Below, one piece after another: positions 1 through 11,700 of a DNA stretch of 64,000 bases. Made by a program: the position numbers and the translations under genes. The first letter of the stretch is position 1. Each line of letters starts with the position of its first letter. The notes under the pieces were generated by a model. That model saw nothing but the letters and a program-made list of their open reading frames with translations. It was not told the origin of the DNA and ran no database searches. The DNA is from Jacaranda mimosifolia. Taxonomy: Eukaryota; Streptophyta; Magnoliopsida; Lamiales; Bignoniaceae. The stretch covers positions 33,325,404 through 33,389,403 of the forward strand of contig CM032122.1 of NCBI GenBank assembly GCA_018894105.1, written 5' to 3'.

Positions 1-248
1 TCTTAAAAGTAAACTAGGGTCTCCTTAATTTTTTTAAAAGAGCTTATAAGCTCATAACATCTTATTTTATGATCTTATAAGCTCTTTTTTAAAGAAATTT
101 ATCAAACACTTTTTATCAACTTATAAGCTCTTAAACATCTTATAAGATGTTTTGAGAAGCTTATAAGCTCACCCAAACACCCTCTTATAAGCTCTTAAAC
201 ATCTTATAAGATGTTTTAAGTAGCTTATAAGCTCATCCAAACACCATA
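1..248. repeat. Short tandem and inverted repeat rich in TTATAAGCT
   Basis: A unit beginning TTATAAGCTCTTAAACATCT starts at 121 and again at 185, giving a 64-base direct tandem repeat. Within each unit AAGCTTATAAGC and ACATCTTATAAGATGT are near-perfect palindromes. Related pieces occur at 41-110, and a looser version (TTATAAGCTTTTAAAATAACAT) is seen near 26285. This looks like the edge of a small inverted-repeat transposable element running off the window start. The superfamily cannot be assigned without its other end. Confidence 0.55.
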
Positions 249-1517
249 TAAGTATGTATCACACCTAATCAAGCCAAGCAAACAATGCCCAATTGTATTT
301 CTTCCATACCTATCTGAATATTATAAGCTTTTTGACACCCTCTACCTTTAGTCATCCCTGAATGTTACCAAACTATACAAATTATCATACTTTGCTCACA
401 TTTCATCAGGACCCATCCGCCACATGTAACTTTTAAGATTTTATCTTTAATCGAATATTTACAACACTTGAAATTCATCTGCCTGAAAAAAAAAAAAAAG
501 ATTCTTATACATTTTTAGGACATATATGACACCAATTAAAATATGATTCACTCTAGCAAAAAAAAAAAAAAATTTAATTTTCACCACTTTAATATCCATC
601 AATTTAAAAATAGAACCATCATTCAAGGACAAAATACTTGTCCTTTACAATTGAAGTGAACTTCTTGGAGCAAATATGTATTACATATATAGAATCTAAA
701 ATCTAATCATCTCACAAAAATATTTATGAGTACAAATTTGAAAATATCTCCATCATATGCTACCACCAAATCATCAGCACTGCTTTCTTCACCATTTTTA
801 TTTTGTAAGGATAATACTTCTTTATGTGGCTTCATATTATTTATAGCACATTTTGACCTTCTCTTGGCATCATCCACCAGATATCCTCCTATCATGATTT
901 ATTTCTCGAGCAATCAATGCAAACTCTTCTCCCATCTTTTATTTTGTAATTTTATTTTTTGTGTGACAAAAGTGACAGTTTCTCATGTCTCAACTCCAGT
1001 ATATTTTTCTTATATTATAGCATTGTCACCACAGTGTTATAAAAATGTGGGGACGGGGTAACACTAAAAGTGCTTTATCTTTTTCCTTAATTTTCACATG
1101 AATTTTTTAGAATTGATGTACTAGTCTATTAAACTAGTTCATGTGATCCATTAGATTATCACCTTCCTTCATCTTTAATCTAATTGTCGTTTCAAAAGCA
1201 ATTTTCTATATAAAGTCTGTTTTTGAGATACAATTTTATCCACAATTTTGATATAAAATTTTTGGATTGTCATCCACAATGTAATCGATTATATTATCTA
1301 TAATACAAAGTCAAATTATATATTCACATAATATCATTCTGTCCCGGCCATTGCAAATCAGATATATTTCTCCTCTCCTCATTTTTTTTTTCAAAGCTAC
1401 TTCTAAACCTTGTTAAAAAAGGAAATGCTTCATTTTGTCTGAGAACAGTATTATCTTTACTATCAAATTGCTAAACTATAACTTAAGTAATTCGCATCGA
1501 CATATTGTGATCAATCC
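249..1517. other. AT-rich intergenic DNA, no supported gene
   Basis: Contains homopolymer A runs (about 486-500 and 560-572) and a short antisense reading frame at 707-895 that is weakly reminiscent of copia gag sequence but lacks a CCHC knuckle or protease motif. I see no splice structure or conserved domain. Confidence 0.5.
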
Positions 1518-1518
1518 A

Positions 1519-1583
<65 letters not shown>
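1519..1583. repeat. Compound microsatellite (AT)11(GT)21
   Basis: About 22 bases of alternating AT (1519-1540) run directly into about 42 bases of alternating GT ending in a G at 1583. Pure and long, so likely length-polymorphic. Confidence 0.95.
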
Positions 1584-1585
<2 letters not shown>

Positions 1586-2624
1586 CTTATAGTCTTAACC
1601 AAATAAACTTTGACCTACTTGTTGGAATACTAATAGAAATAACAATTAAGAAACTAATAGAACTCTGGCATATATTAATTCATAGGTACCTATATGTTCT
1701 TGTGTAATTCAGAATGATTTAATTTTTAATTCTTTATTAAGTAAGTATTAAATTTGGTGGTCATATTAGTTGATATGAATTCTTAGTATAAATAACTCTA
1801 TTATGTAAATTAAATAGGGTGGGCATGCATAGATCAATACAAATTAAATAATCTAATTTAACATATAACTATAATTTGTAAAAATGCAATCGAAATTAGA
1901 AAATAAAAAAAATTAAAAGAACATTCTTGTTATATCTGATGATGTCAATTTTGGTGAGGTAGGCTTCTTAGTTTTGACCAAAGGTCTCATGTTGACCAAA
2001 AAGATAGGAAAATAGATTATGCAGGTCAAATCCTGCAATCAATGAACAAACGTTAGGCTAGTCGAGAGAATCCTTGATTAAGACCCTCCGATGCTTAAAT
2101 CAGTTTTCAATTTGAAGATAATTTGGTAGAGTAACGACTTAGAAAGTGTATAAAAGCGTACATTTGTCTCTGAAAGTGGGAATATTTATAGTGGTTGGGG
2201 AGGGATAAAAATACGAATTTCTCCTTGATACAAATCAAGCCTTCTCTTACTTGAATGGGGGTAACTTAGGTCTTTCGACTTAGTCTAGGGCTTTGCTAAT
2301 GACCAGCTGGCCAGAGAGGTAACCATTATCGTCATTAATGTGAAGATGATGCGCCGTCAAAGCCATCTAATGCGGACAAGAGGGTGGTTCGAACACATTT
2401 AATGCTGATGCGATAGGTGGTAGGTTGCCATTAATGCGCCATGTGGGCAAGTAGTCACCCTAATTGCTGCAAGTTTTCGACCTTCAGAGGTCGGGGGCGA
2501 TTTTGACCTATTTGACCTCACAGGTCGATTTTAAATATTAGAAACAGTTCAGAAGCAATGATGTGGGCCAATCTATTTGGGCCCAGAGGTTATCTTGTTT
2601 GGGCTGGATATTGGGTATGTAACC

Positions 2625-5174
2625 TGTAATACCCCAAGTCTTTATATGAATTATTATAATATAGATACGATATTAGATGGTAGAAATTATGGAATAAAAT
2701 TATTTGATTTTGATTTTTCCACTGATATTATTGGGTTGCTCTTCTCCTAGAATTTGAGAATACAAATTTATTTAGGACTCGGTCAATATTTAGGGGATTT
2801 TAATAGAAAACAAATATGGGATATAAATTATTCTTTTTGGGAGTTATTAAGGAACCTAATTTAGGTACTCATCTAGATTTTTATTCGCAATTTCAAAGAC
2901 ATAGATTTTAGATTTTAATAATATTTTTAGGATTGCTTGGTGATGATTGGAGATGTAGAATTTATTAAGTTAATTATTTGGTGGAACTTTATTGATTGAG
3001 TTTTATATTAATGATTTTAAGCTAGCTACTTTGGATGCCACCTTATGGCTAAAGAAATACTAATCTTTAGTTCATATCTAATTAGTGATTTAAGATGTAT
3101 TAGTTAACTCAAATTATTTAATTTATTTCAAGTTGTTAAGGCCCATACCTAGTATAAAAATAAACCTATAAATGGTATTTGCATTTTATAGGTTAGATGT
3201 CATAGTAGCCCAAACTATTTAATTTATTTTAAGTTATGATTAAGCTCATAAGTAGTATAGAGAATAAGCCCACAAACTATTATGAAGTATTTATAGGTTT
3301 GGGTCCACGTTTGTTAAATTAAAGATGACGAAAATCAATTTTTGTGGAATTTTCGGATTTATGAATGGATGGAAAATTCTAGAGGCCTTTCCATCATTTT
3401 GGAACTCCATTTGGATAGTTTTTAACCCCCATAAGGTATTTAATCATATTGGTTAACTGAAACCATGTAAATATAGGTGATATAGAATTCTAGAACCTTA
3501 TTTTCGTACCTATATATTTTCATGCGAAAATAATGAATATTTCATATTCTTTTAATTACTAACCTATGATAAATTGATAATAGCTAAGCAAAATCTAGAA
3601 TAATTATATCATGAGGAGGTAGGATCTTGGATAAATATTAATCATTGGCTTGGGATTTCAGTAACTACCTAATCCTGATAAGGTTAGGATTTCATAATTA
3701 TCTCTGTAGTTTTAAGTTATCATTATTTGGGATTGATATTTGATCAAATCTGAGACGTTAGGATTAGAGTGATCTTCTTATCTCAATAAGATATGAATTC
3801 TAGTTTATCTAGAATACATAGCCTAGTAGTATAAATACACATACGGTAGGAAATAAAAAAGTCATACACAAAGGTAAGAAAATACCAATTTTCTAATTAT
3901 TCATTAAACATCCGTAGGGTATTCCATTCTGATAGGTACTAACATCCTATTTTTTTATTCTGTCGTAGAATTAGTGAAGAAGACTTAAGTGGTAGATCAA
4001 ATCTAAGGGAAACTTTAGGTTTAAGATTGTGGTGTAAGTAAATCTCTATTCTTTTTCTCTTGAAAATATATTCTGTACAAATGATTTATGCATAAAAAAT
4101 AAATGGCATGTTCTTTTTATTAAACTTTTAGATCTAAAGGTATTTATTGTAGAATTTTCTATCTGCAAATATTTAACTGTTTATAAGACTTTTCTGCATG
4201 CACAAAACTTATTTGTTTTTTGGATTTGAGCATGTAAAATAAAATCTTTCTGAATACTTGCACAAGATATAGTACTTTTTGTCGAAATAAATAACAAAAA
4301 GGATTTATGTTCTGAATAATCGAGAAACTGTTGGTAGGAACGGGTTTTGTAACTGTGTTACAGGGTTACAGTAGCAAAAGATTTCTGAAGCTACTTAACG
4401 ACATTGTAGTTAAGATTTCTGAAGCCTCTTAATGGCGTTGTAGTTAAGAATTCTGAAGCCTCTTAACGGCGTTGTAGTTAAGAATTCTAAAGCCTCTCAA
4501 CGGCGTTGTAGTTAAGATTTTCGAAGCCACTTAATGGCGTTGTAGTTAAGATCTTGGCCAAGATAACCGATTAGAATCCTGAAAGTTCATGAGCATGGTT
4601 AATTAATGAATTGAAAGTTTTTGATAAGCTGTGTAACTTTTGTTCTGAATTACTCTGAAAGTATGTACTGATAAAATAATTCTTGAATTTTTGCACACTA
4701 ATTGTTATATTTTTGAAAAAGAATATTTTGTCTTCAATGATTACTTTTCTTTTGTTTGATATTTATAGATGCTCAAATTCATTAGAAGGAGAAGGAGATT
4801 TATTTGCTGGACGAAGTGTCGCTCATAAGATATTAATTTACCAATTTACAGATAACTTAGTTCAGGACGAGAAGGATGGGCAATTTTTGGGAATGGTGAC
4901 AAGAGATTGGTGTTTTTAGAGTAGATGCATTTGATGTTTAAATTTTCCAGTTAGATTGATCAGGAAATTTTCTTTGAGTTCTTGGATATTCAAGTTTAAT
5001 TATTAAGACCAGTAATTGATTATCTTTCATTGTAACGATTTATTTTTGGGATTATTTAATAATAGTTTTTTTTTTTTTTGGAAATTTAGCATGCTCTATT
5101 GAATTTGAGGCTTAGTGTCTCTGAGTCTTTGGGCTTAGGGGCACCGTGTTATGTTCTGAATTTGGGGCGTAACA
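2625..5174 (+). mobile_element. Nested solo-LTR-like insertion with TGTAATACCCC...GGGGCGTAACA ends
   Basis: Starts TGTAATACCCCAAG and ends TTTGGGGCGTAACA, so the ends are imperfect inverted repeats with the TG...CA terminus of an LTR. It splits the surrounding Tat-type solo LTR, which proves insertion. A TATAAATA box lies at 3830-3837 in plus orientation, consistent with an LTR promoter. No protein-coding domain is visible; the short frame at 4683-4919 resembles nothing I know. The flanking pentamers TAACC and TACTC match at only three positions, so the target duplication is eroded or my boundary is off by a base or two. Gypsy (Tekay/Del-like) solo LTR is my best guess. Confidence 0.6.
4380..4552 (+). 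repeat. Exact-period 34-base tandem array (five copies)
   Basis: Units begin GATTTCTGAAGC or GAATTCTGAAGCC and end GTTGTAGTTAA. They start at 4380, 4414, 4448, 4482 and 4516, with the sixth unit start at 4550: always 34 bases apart with no indels and only scattered substitutions. The array lies downstream of the presumed TATA box inside the nested LTR-like insertion. Confidence 0.9.
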
Positions 5175-5415
5175 TACTCTTATTGGGCATATGTCTTACC
5201 CATATCAATATCTAATCAATGAAACTAAGCATTTTCAATTAAAAAAAAGAAAATATAAGGGATGCTTTTAAAGCAATATATATGTATATCTACGTATATA
5301 AGAGGGTAGTCATATAACTTTTCGTGACGCAATTTTAAGTTTAAATTGGATTTAAGTGAAGCTTAATTTTTGAAGTTGATATTGCATAAAATTTAAGGTC
5401 AAATTATTCAAATTA

Positions 5416-7252
5416 CACTACAAAAATTGGCATTTAGTGGCACTAATTTGGTGATATTTTATAATATAATAATAGTATGACACAAAAAATTATTACGGTG
5501 ATAGTTGTAAAAGAATGCCACTATAATTTAATATTTGGTAGCATTTTATTATTAAATGACAAATAAAATAGTGACATTTGATAGAAAATGTCAAGATAAA
5601 TATATTTCAAAGACATTTAAGTAGCGTCACCAATTTGTTGATTAAAAATGCCAACAAAAATATGATTTGAAGGCATTTAACAGTACTAATAATTTTTCTT
5701 AAAAAGTGTCACTCATGTTTACTTATGGTGTCACTTAGAAAATTGCCACAAAATATTTAGTGACATTAACTTAGTGACATTCGGTAGTAATGACACACAA
5801 GAGTAATATAGTGATAATTGCTGAAAAACGTCACTGCGGCGCAATATATTAGCGGCATTTGATTAATAAGTGACAAAAAAATATAGTGATATTTGATTAA
5901 AAATGCCAACATAAATATATTTACAAGGCATTTAAGTAGTGCCACTAATTTTTCTTAAAAAATGCCACTCATATTTATTTATGGTGTCATTTGTAAAAAG
6001 TACCGTAAACTGCTTAGTGGCACTAATTTGACGCCATTTTACAGTATAATGGCACATTATAATATAGTGATAGTAATAAAAAATTCCACTATGATATAGT
6101 GTTTAGTGGTAATTGATTAATAAATATTATAAAAACGTAACTTTATTGAAATTACTAACAAAACTATATGATAAAAGCATTTAACTAGCATCACTACTTT
6201 TTTCTTAAAAAAAATCACTTATAATTTAGTTATGATGTGGCATGAAATAAATATCACAAAAATAAATAAAGTATATATAGTTATTAATAACTGTAAATTT
6301 CATAAATTTATATCTTATTATAATGTATTGATTAAATTAACTAGTTAATATAATTTTAATGTTTCAACTAAATTAACCATATTTTTCAAGAAGTAAATTT
6401 TTTTTAAGTTTTTGCCAATTTTTTCTCCTCACCTATACATTATTTTTTTGAATATTTTCTCTCTAAATTTAATGTCTCACACTTTATCAAATATATTACT
6501 TAATAAAATAATTTCAAGCATACATTTAAATAATTGATAAAATATGCTTTGAAGTATAAAAATATAGTAACATTTTTGAAAATTTAAAATGACAATTTAG
6601 TAAGTAATTTAACGGTAAACTCATATCTTTTCAAGTAAGATGTTGCAGGTTCAAATCTTGTACAAAGCAATTGGATCATGTTGGAGTCTCATATATGGGG
6701 TGCTAGAAGCAGATTAAGATGCCACTCAAAAGAACCTTCTTTTTCCATTTAATTCAGTATATTATTTAATCAATTCTATGCACGTTAGTGTATCATTTAA
6801 AGGAATCTACTACAACATTTTAACATCACTATATGCATTTTTGTGGCACATTAGCATGCCATTTAAAAGTACTTTTGTGACATTTTAACATGCTATTTAT
6901 TGTATTTTTTATGACACATTACCTTGTTATTTAAATAAACTTTTATAGTGTTTTAACCTGCCACTATATGCAATTTTTAGTGGCATATTAACATGTCACT
7001 TAAAATAATTTTTAATGGCACTTTAACATGTTATTTAATGCATTTTGTCATGATATTTTAAAGTGTCATTAGATGCAATTTTTATTGCATTTTATTAATG
7101 TCAAAATAAAGATAATTTAGTGACATTTATACATTTAGCTACACCGCCACAAGTGACACTTTTTTAAAATGTCATTAAATATAAAATTGTTATTATAACA
7201 TTATTTAAATAGCATTTTTTTTAGTGTTTTTAATGCTTGATTTATTGTAGTA
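5416..7252. mobile_element. Non-autonomous CACTA-like DNA transposon
   Basis: The left end is CACTACAAAAATTGGCATTT and the right end is TTTATTGTAGTA, an imperfect inverse of it. The 3-base target duplication TTA lies at 5413-5415 and 7253-7255, the size expected for CACTA (En/Spm). The interior is dominated by variants of AGTGACATTT and AAATGCCAC in both orientations. The left two-thirds holds about three degenerate copies of a 260-330-base unit (starts near 5423, 5752 and 6014). No transposase frame is present. A tRNA-like B-box (GGTTCAAATC, near 6650) hints at a SINE nested inside, but this is weak. Confidence 0.75.
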
Positions 7253-7255
7253 TTA

Positions 7256-7609
7256 ATTGTCCTTTGACTATAGAGAAGACAAAAATGATATAGATTATAG
7301 CGAGAGGACAAAGTTTGTCCTTTTATTCAATGCAATGATATTTTTATTCATCAATATTAATTATTTTAGCTTATAGGAATATTTGAATATGGTCTTAATA
7401 GAAGAGGGTAATTAATATAAATTTCATAACGGAAGAGTATGATGATGCCATAATAAAAATGAACCCAATAATTCATCAAGATCCTCAGCCCAACTAGAAC
7501 TGATCTATTCTTTTTTTTTTTTTTCCCCAGAAACAAAAATTATATAAGATCCAAGGTAAGTTTATTGGCAAATGAGCAAGATTCAGAGGGCTCCAAAATA
7601 AAAATACGT
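7256..7609. other. Intergenic spacer, nothing recognised
   Basis: AT-rich, with a T run near 7511-7525. No reading frame or repeat boundary seen. Confidence 0.5.
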
Positions 7610-7614
7610 TATCT

Positions 7615-8067
7615 TGTTGGAATTTTATTTCAATATGTGGACTTCTGTTAATTGGATTTATTTTCTAATAAAATAAAAATGGGCTAAATTAATATGGTTA
7701 ATGAGATAGATTCATAAGGCCTAATATTTTGACCCAATGTTGTTAAGGCCCTTTTCTAACCACACTTGGTATGACAGCTGATGTAAGCCCAATCTTAGAG
7801 GTCCGTGATGGGAGGGCTTTCTAGGGTTTTATCTTATATATATTGTGGTTAGGTCCCCTCTCCACTCCACGTTTTGATATTGCTATCTCATTAAAGTTGT
7901 CAAGTGGTTTGTGTGAGAAGGAAAGGAAGACTTAGCAATCAATCATGAAATTACAAGAATCATTGATCATCACTCTCGTGACTCAAACAGGTATGTGACT
8001 AAATCAATCTATCTATGGTATTTTGATTTCATGGATATTTGAATCTTGGGCTAAATTATTTCTTACA
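7615..8067 (+). repeat. 5' LTR of the copia element
   Basis: Begins TGTTGGAATTTTATT and ends GCTAAATTATTTCTTACA. It matches 13070-13523 over its full length. TATATATATTG at about 7847 is a candidate TATA region. Confidence 0.95.
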
Positions 8068-8068
8068 G

Positions 8069-8082
8069 TTTGTATCGGAGCC
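8069..8082 (+). other. Copia primer-binding site (initiator tRNA-Met type)
   Basis: TTTGTATCGGAGCC lies one base after the LTR end. The usual plant copia PBS is TGGTATCAGAGCC, complementary to the 3' end of initiator tRNA-Met; this copy has a few substitutions. Confidence 0.85.
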
Positions 8083-9330
8083 ATTGTATCCATGGATCAA
8101 AATCTAATTTTATTGATTGAATTTCATATATCTTAAATCCTTTTAAATTACAAGGAATTTTTTTTATTTTTTTATTTTTTGCATGCTGGAATGAGAATTT
8201 AAATTATTTGATCTCAATTTTCGGTAATGAAGCAATTAGGGTGTATTTAGCCTTGTATTTAAATCATGCATGATGGCCAATGATACAGAATGAAATTCAA
8301 GTTTAGTTTCTGGCAGAATCCAATGGTTGCGTGATTGAGATCTTTGTTTTGTATATGTGTTAGTTTATGCATATGTTAGGTTTCATGATGAGGTTGTTTA
8401 ATATATAGATTATGGATTGTACATATGGATTGTATATAGGTTTCTTGAGATTGTTACGTAATACTACAGTTTATGAATTGTATATATATTAATTACATCA
8501 TTATTGAAAATTAAGGCATATTATTCATTGATTACTTAATTAATATTGTTTTTTCTTTTATTGAATTTTGTTCGACCAATTTATAAAGTGTCTTATTATG
8601 CTCTTTATTTGATTTAGACCTTAATTGATATTTTTAGAAATAATATATTTGTAGGGATACATAATATTTAAATAGATAGATTTTGAAACAATTTGAATGC
8701 TACAAATTACAACTCCCCAAAAGTACATATTGTTCTAGTGCTTAGTTTTATGGGAGTCTTGTATACATATTTGCATGTGTGCAAGTTGGGCAATTTATTA
8801 TTGAACTCGGTCATGCGCTTATTTTATAGGTTGAAATAAATAGTTACACCAAAGTGTTTTATTTATTGAGATTTGTAAAATTTATGACATGTATATCTCA
8901 AGTTGGTATTATTATACATTCTTACCTGCCCAAAGGGGGTTAGATATGTGTGATAATTGGTTTTATTGGTGTGGAACATATTGATGAGAATATATTAATC
9001 TAGAAGATTTGTTTCCCAAAGGAGGCAACTTTTCAAAAATTAGTGTATCTTTGTACCGTTCTTGCATGAGAGGCATTGTGATTGTGGCTTGCTCTGCCCA
9101 AAGGGGAGTTTGTCATGACTCACGAGGACTCTATGAGGAATTAAGCAATATTGTTCTAAGCTTATTCTTGTTAATTGCCTATTATTGAAGCAGTTTGTTG
9201 CATTCTTATTGTTTTGGACGGCTATTGTGAATTTAAATAATGGAGTGCTACTATTGAAGTATTGAATGGCGGAAATTGTAAAAGATAGAAGTGAGATATT
9301 GAGTTTGTCTTGGGATTAGATGATATTGAT
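8083..9330 (+). other. Copia untranslated leader, no coding signal
   Basis: About 1.25 kb between PBS and gag without a supported reading frame. Unusually long for a copia leader, so it may contain further unrecognised insertions. Confidence 0.5.
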
Positions 9331-9369
9331 ATAACTCTCTAGGAGGATCAACCTCCCCAACCTACTGAT

Positions 9370-9850
9370 AATGCTTCCAATGGTGCGAAAAGAGCTTATA
9401 CCCAGTGGGAGGGATCCAATTGCCTAAGTCTTCTAGCTTTGAAAACTTCAATTGGAGAACATTTGGTTAGCACACATCCTAAGACTAATTATGCTAGGGA
9501 GTTTTTCCACACAATAGAATGGAAGTAACAAGTGTGTGATAATTTTGAGCTTGGGAATCTAATGAGTGATCTGACATGTATGAAGTATAATAATTCTAGC
9601 TAGGTTAGGGAGTATATTCTAAAATGGTTATATCTAATTCAAACTCAAGGATCTTGATATTTCCCTTTCCTGATAACTATATTGTTCATGCTGTTCTTAA
9701 TTCCTTACTTATGGAATTTATCAAATTAAAATAGCCTACAATTCCCAAAATGAATTACATAGTATTCTTAACCTTATTTCCAAATGTATCTTTAAGGAAG
9801 AGAAATTAAGAGAAAAGAGTGGACAAACAACCTTGCTTGTTTTGAAAAAT
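9370..9850 (+). pseudogene. Degenerate copia gag fragment
   Basis: Conceptual reading across several stops and shifts gives SNRLSLLALKTSIGEHLV, a segment with LMSDLTCMKYNNSS, and VHAVLNSLLMEF. These align in order with the copia Gag (UBN2) family pattern of a WxxSNRL helix, LMxxLTxMKY and LNSLPPEY. It runs straight into GAG-pre-integrase sequence, so the Gag CCHC knuckle and the protease are missing. No functional product is possible. Confidence 0.7.
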
Positions 9851-10560
9851 GTTTTCTATTGCCAACTTTCACTCATAACTTAATTTTTATTTATGTTTTG
9901 GACGATTTAGGTTGTCATATCTCTTTTGACAAAGGGAAGATTAATTTGATGTTGGACTCTAAAATTATTGGTTGTGACTTTTTATCCGATAGCCTATATG
10001 TGTTGACTTTGGCTACCAATCAAATCTATTCTTCCTTTAATATTGAAAAGTATTATACTTAAAAGACCCGAAATAGTGAAGATTCTTCCATGTTATGGTA
10101 TAAGTGTTGGCCATATTTCTAAACATAGGATAGAAAGACTGATAAAAGAAGCCATTCTTCCTAGTCTTAACTTTAGAGATATGAACATTTTTGTTGATTG
10201 TATTAGAGGCAAACACGATGAGACTGGCAATGCATGGGATTATTCGCCAAATATTTTACAAGAATCTGAAATTGTTGCTCAATATACCATGCCTGGGAGT
10301 CCTGAGCAAAATAGTGTAGCCGAAAGGCGTGATTGCACCTTAGCTGAGATGATGAAGAGCATGATGAGCTGATGTGAGTTACCTAAATTTCTTTGGGGTG
10401 AAGTCATAAGAATTGCCATGTATATACTTAATCGTGTTCCTACCAAATCAACTCCTAAAACACCTTTTAAGTTGTAGGTTGGTAGGAAGCCTAGCTTAAA
10501 TCATTCTCATGTGCGGGGATGTCCTACTGAGGTTAGAATTTATTATAACCCTTTTGAGAA
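9850..10560 (+). pseudogene. Copia GAG-pre-integrase plus integrase remnant with core deleted
   Basis: 9859-10062 reads PTFTHNLIFIYVLDDLGCHI, the GAG-pre-integrase segment. Near 10110 GHISKHRIERLIKEAILPSL follows, the region around the HHCC-type zinc motif. Sequence then jumps from CIRGKH to DETGNAWDYSPNILQESEIV and YTMPGSPEQNSVAERRDCTL. In intact copia elements about 100 or more residues of integrase core, including catalytic aspartates, lie between these. The following piece LWGEVIRIAMYILNRVPTKS is the usual integrase C-terminal side, with stops in frame. Confidence 0.85.
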
Positions 10561-10843
10561 AAAAAAAAGGGGGGAAGGGGGAGATTAATCCGAGATCTAC
10601 TCATAGTTATTTCATTAGGTATCTAAATCATTTTAAAAGATATAGATTCCTTCATCCTTCACGTATACCTTGAGTAGGTAAGTCTCAAACAGCCAAGTTC
10701 TTAGAGCATAATGTGCCTAATATAAGGTTAATGTATTCATCCTATAGTTGTTGATAATCAGATTGAATCTATCACACCTTCCTAACTCGCTACACTTGAA
10801 ATTTAGGATCCTCATAAGCAAGTAAGCTACGACTAATGCTAAT

Positions 10844-11700
10844 ATGGAGGGTGATTTGAATATTGATCCACCTCAAAATCATATCCATCAAATGCCCTCT
10901 AGACGTTCTTCTAGAGAGAGACTTCGAGCAATTCCTAATGACTACTATGTATATCTCTTAGAAAGTGATTATGATGTTAGTCCTATAGTTGATCCTATCA
11001 GCTATTTTGATGCCAGGTCTAGTCCTCAATTAGACTTGTGGTTTAATGCTATGGAGGATGAAATTCACTCGATGAAAGAGAATAATATGTGAAAGTTAGT
11101 TGATCTGCCCTAAGGTCGAAAGACTATAGGTTGCAAATGGGTGTTTAAAACCAAGAAAGACTCAAAAGGGAAGATTGAAAAGTTCAAGGCTAGACTTGTA
11201 GCTAAATGCTTTACTCAAAAAACTGGAATTGATTATGGTGACACTTTCTCTCCTGTTTCCTCCAAAGATTCCTTCAAGACCATTATGAGTTTAGTAGCAC
11301 ATTTTGACTTGGAACTCCACCAAATGGATGCTAGGACAGCTTTCCTTAATGGTGATCTTGATGACGAAGTTTATATGACTCAACACGAGGGTTTTATTCA
11401 AGAAGGGAAGGAACACCTAAGCTAAATAAGCCATTTTAAGGCCTTAAACAGGCTTCTTGTCAGTGGTCCTTGAAGTTTGATAAGGTAATCACTTCATTAG
11501 GCTTTAAAGCAAATCAAATGGGTAATTGTATTTATCTCAAGGCTAGTGGGAGCAAACTCATATAGTTGGTGCTTTATGTTGTTGATATTTTGCTTACTAG
11601 TAGTGATTAGAGTTTGCTCCATGTGACTAAGCAAATGTTATGTCATAATTTCAATATGAAGGATCTTGGTGAAACATCTTTTGTTCCTTGGAATTGGGAT
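10844..11700 (+). pseudogene. Copia reverse transcriptase remnant with altered YVDD motif
   Basis: Pieces on the plus strand read RSSRERLRAIPNDYYVYLLE (linker before RT), then CKWVFKTKKDSKGKIEKFKA, RLVAKCFTQKTGIDYGDTFS, PVSSKDSFKTIMSLVAHFDL and HQMDARTAFLNGDLDDEVYM: the standard copia RT (RVT_2) blocks. The catalytic box at 11575-11586 reads Tyr-Val-Val-Asp where the family has Tyr-Val-Asp-Asp, so one metal-binding Asp is lost. Stops appear at 11089 (TGA, expected Trp) and in a codon expected to be Gln in GRK-proximal sequence. Confidence 0.9.

Larger units (their letters stand above)
1937..5207 (-). mobile_element. Solo LTR of Ty3/gypsy Tat-type element, interrupted by another insertion
   Basis: Sequence from 1937 (TGATGATG) to about 2624, continued at 5175-5207 and ending CATATCA, resembles the LTRs of the element at 15886-25773. 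Shared blocks include the CAATCAAxxAACAAACGTTAGGCTAGT motif near 2040, the TATTTATAG block near 2190 and the TATATCA-type end. The 5-base target duplication ATATC is present at 1932-1936 and 5208-5212. Removing the inserted 2550 bases leaves about 721 bases, close to the 816 bases of the related LTRs. No internal gag-pol is present, so it arose by LTR-LTR recombination before or after the nested insertion. Confidence 0.75.

Noticed and set aside
707..1061. Overlapping frames on both strands, one resembling copia gag just before the protease
   Set aside because: No intact CCHC knuckle, no DSGA protease motif and no LTRs in reach; similarity limited to low-complexity Lys/Glu/Asp sequence.
6600..6730. 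tRNA-derived SINE with B box GGTTCAAATC inside the CACTA-like element
   Set aside because: No clear A box at the right spacing, no tail and no target duplication.
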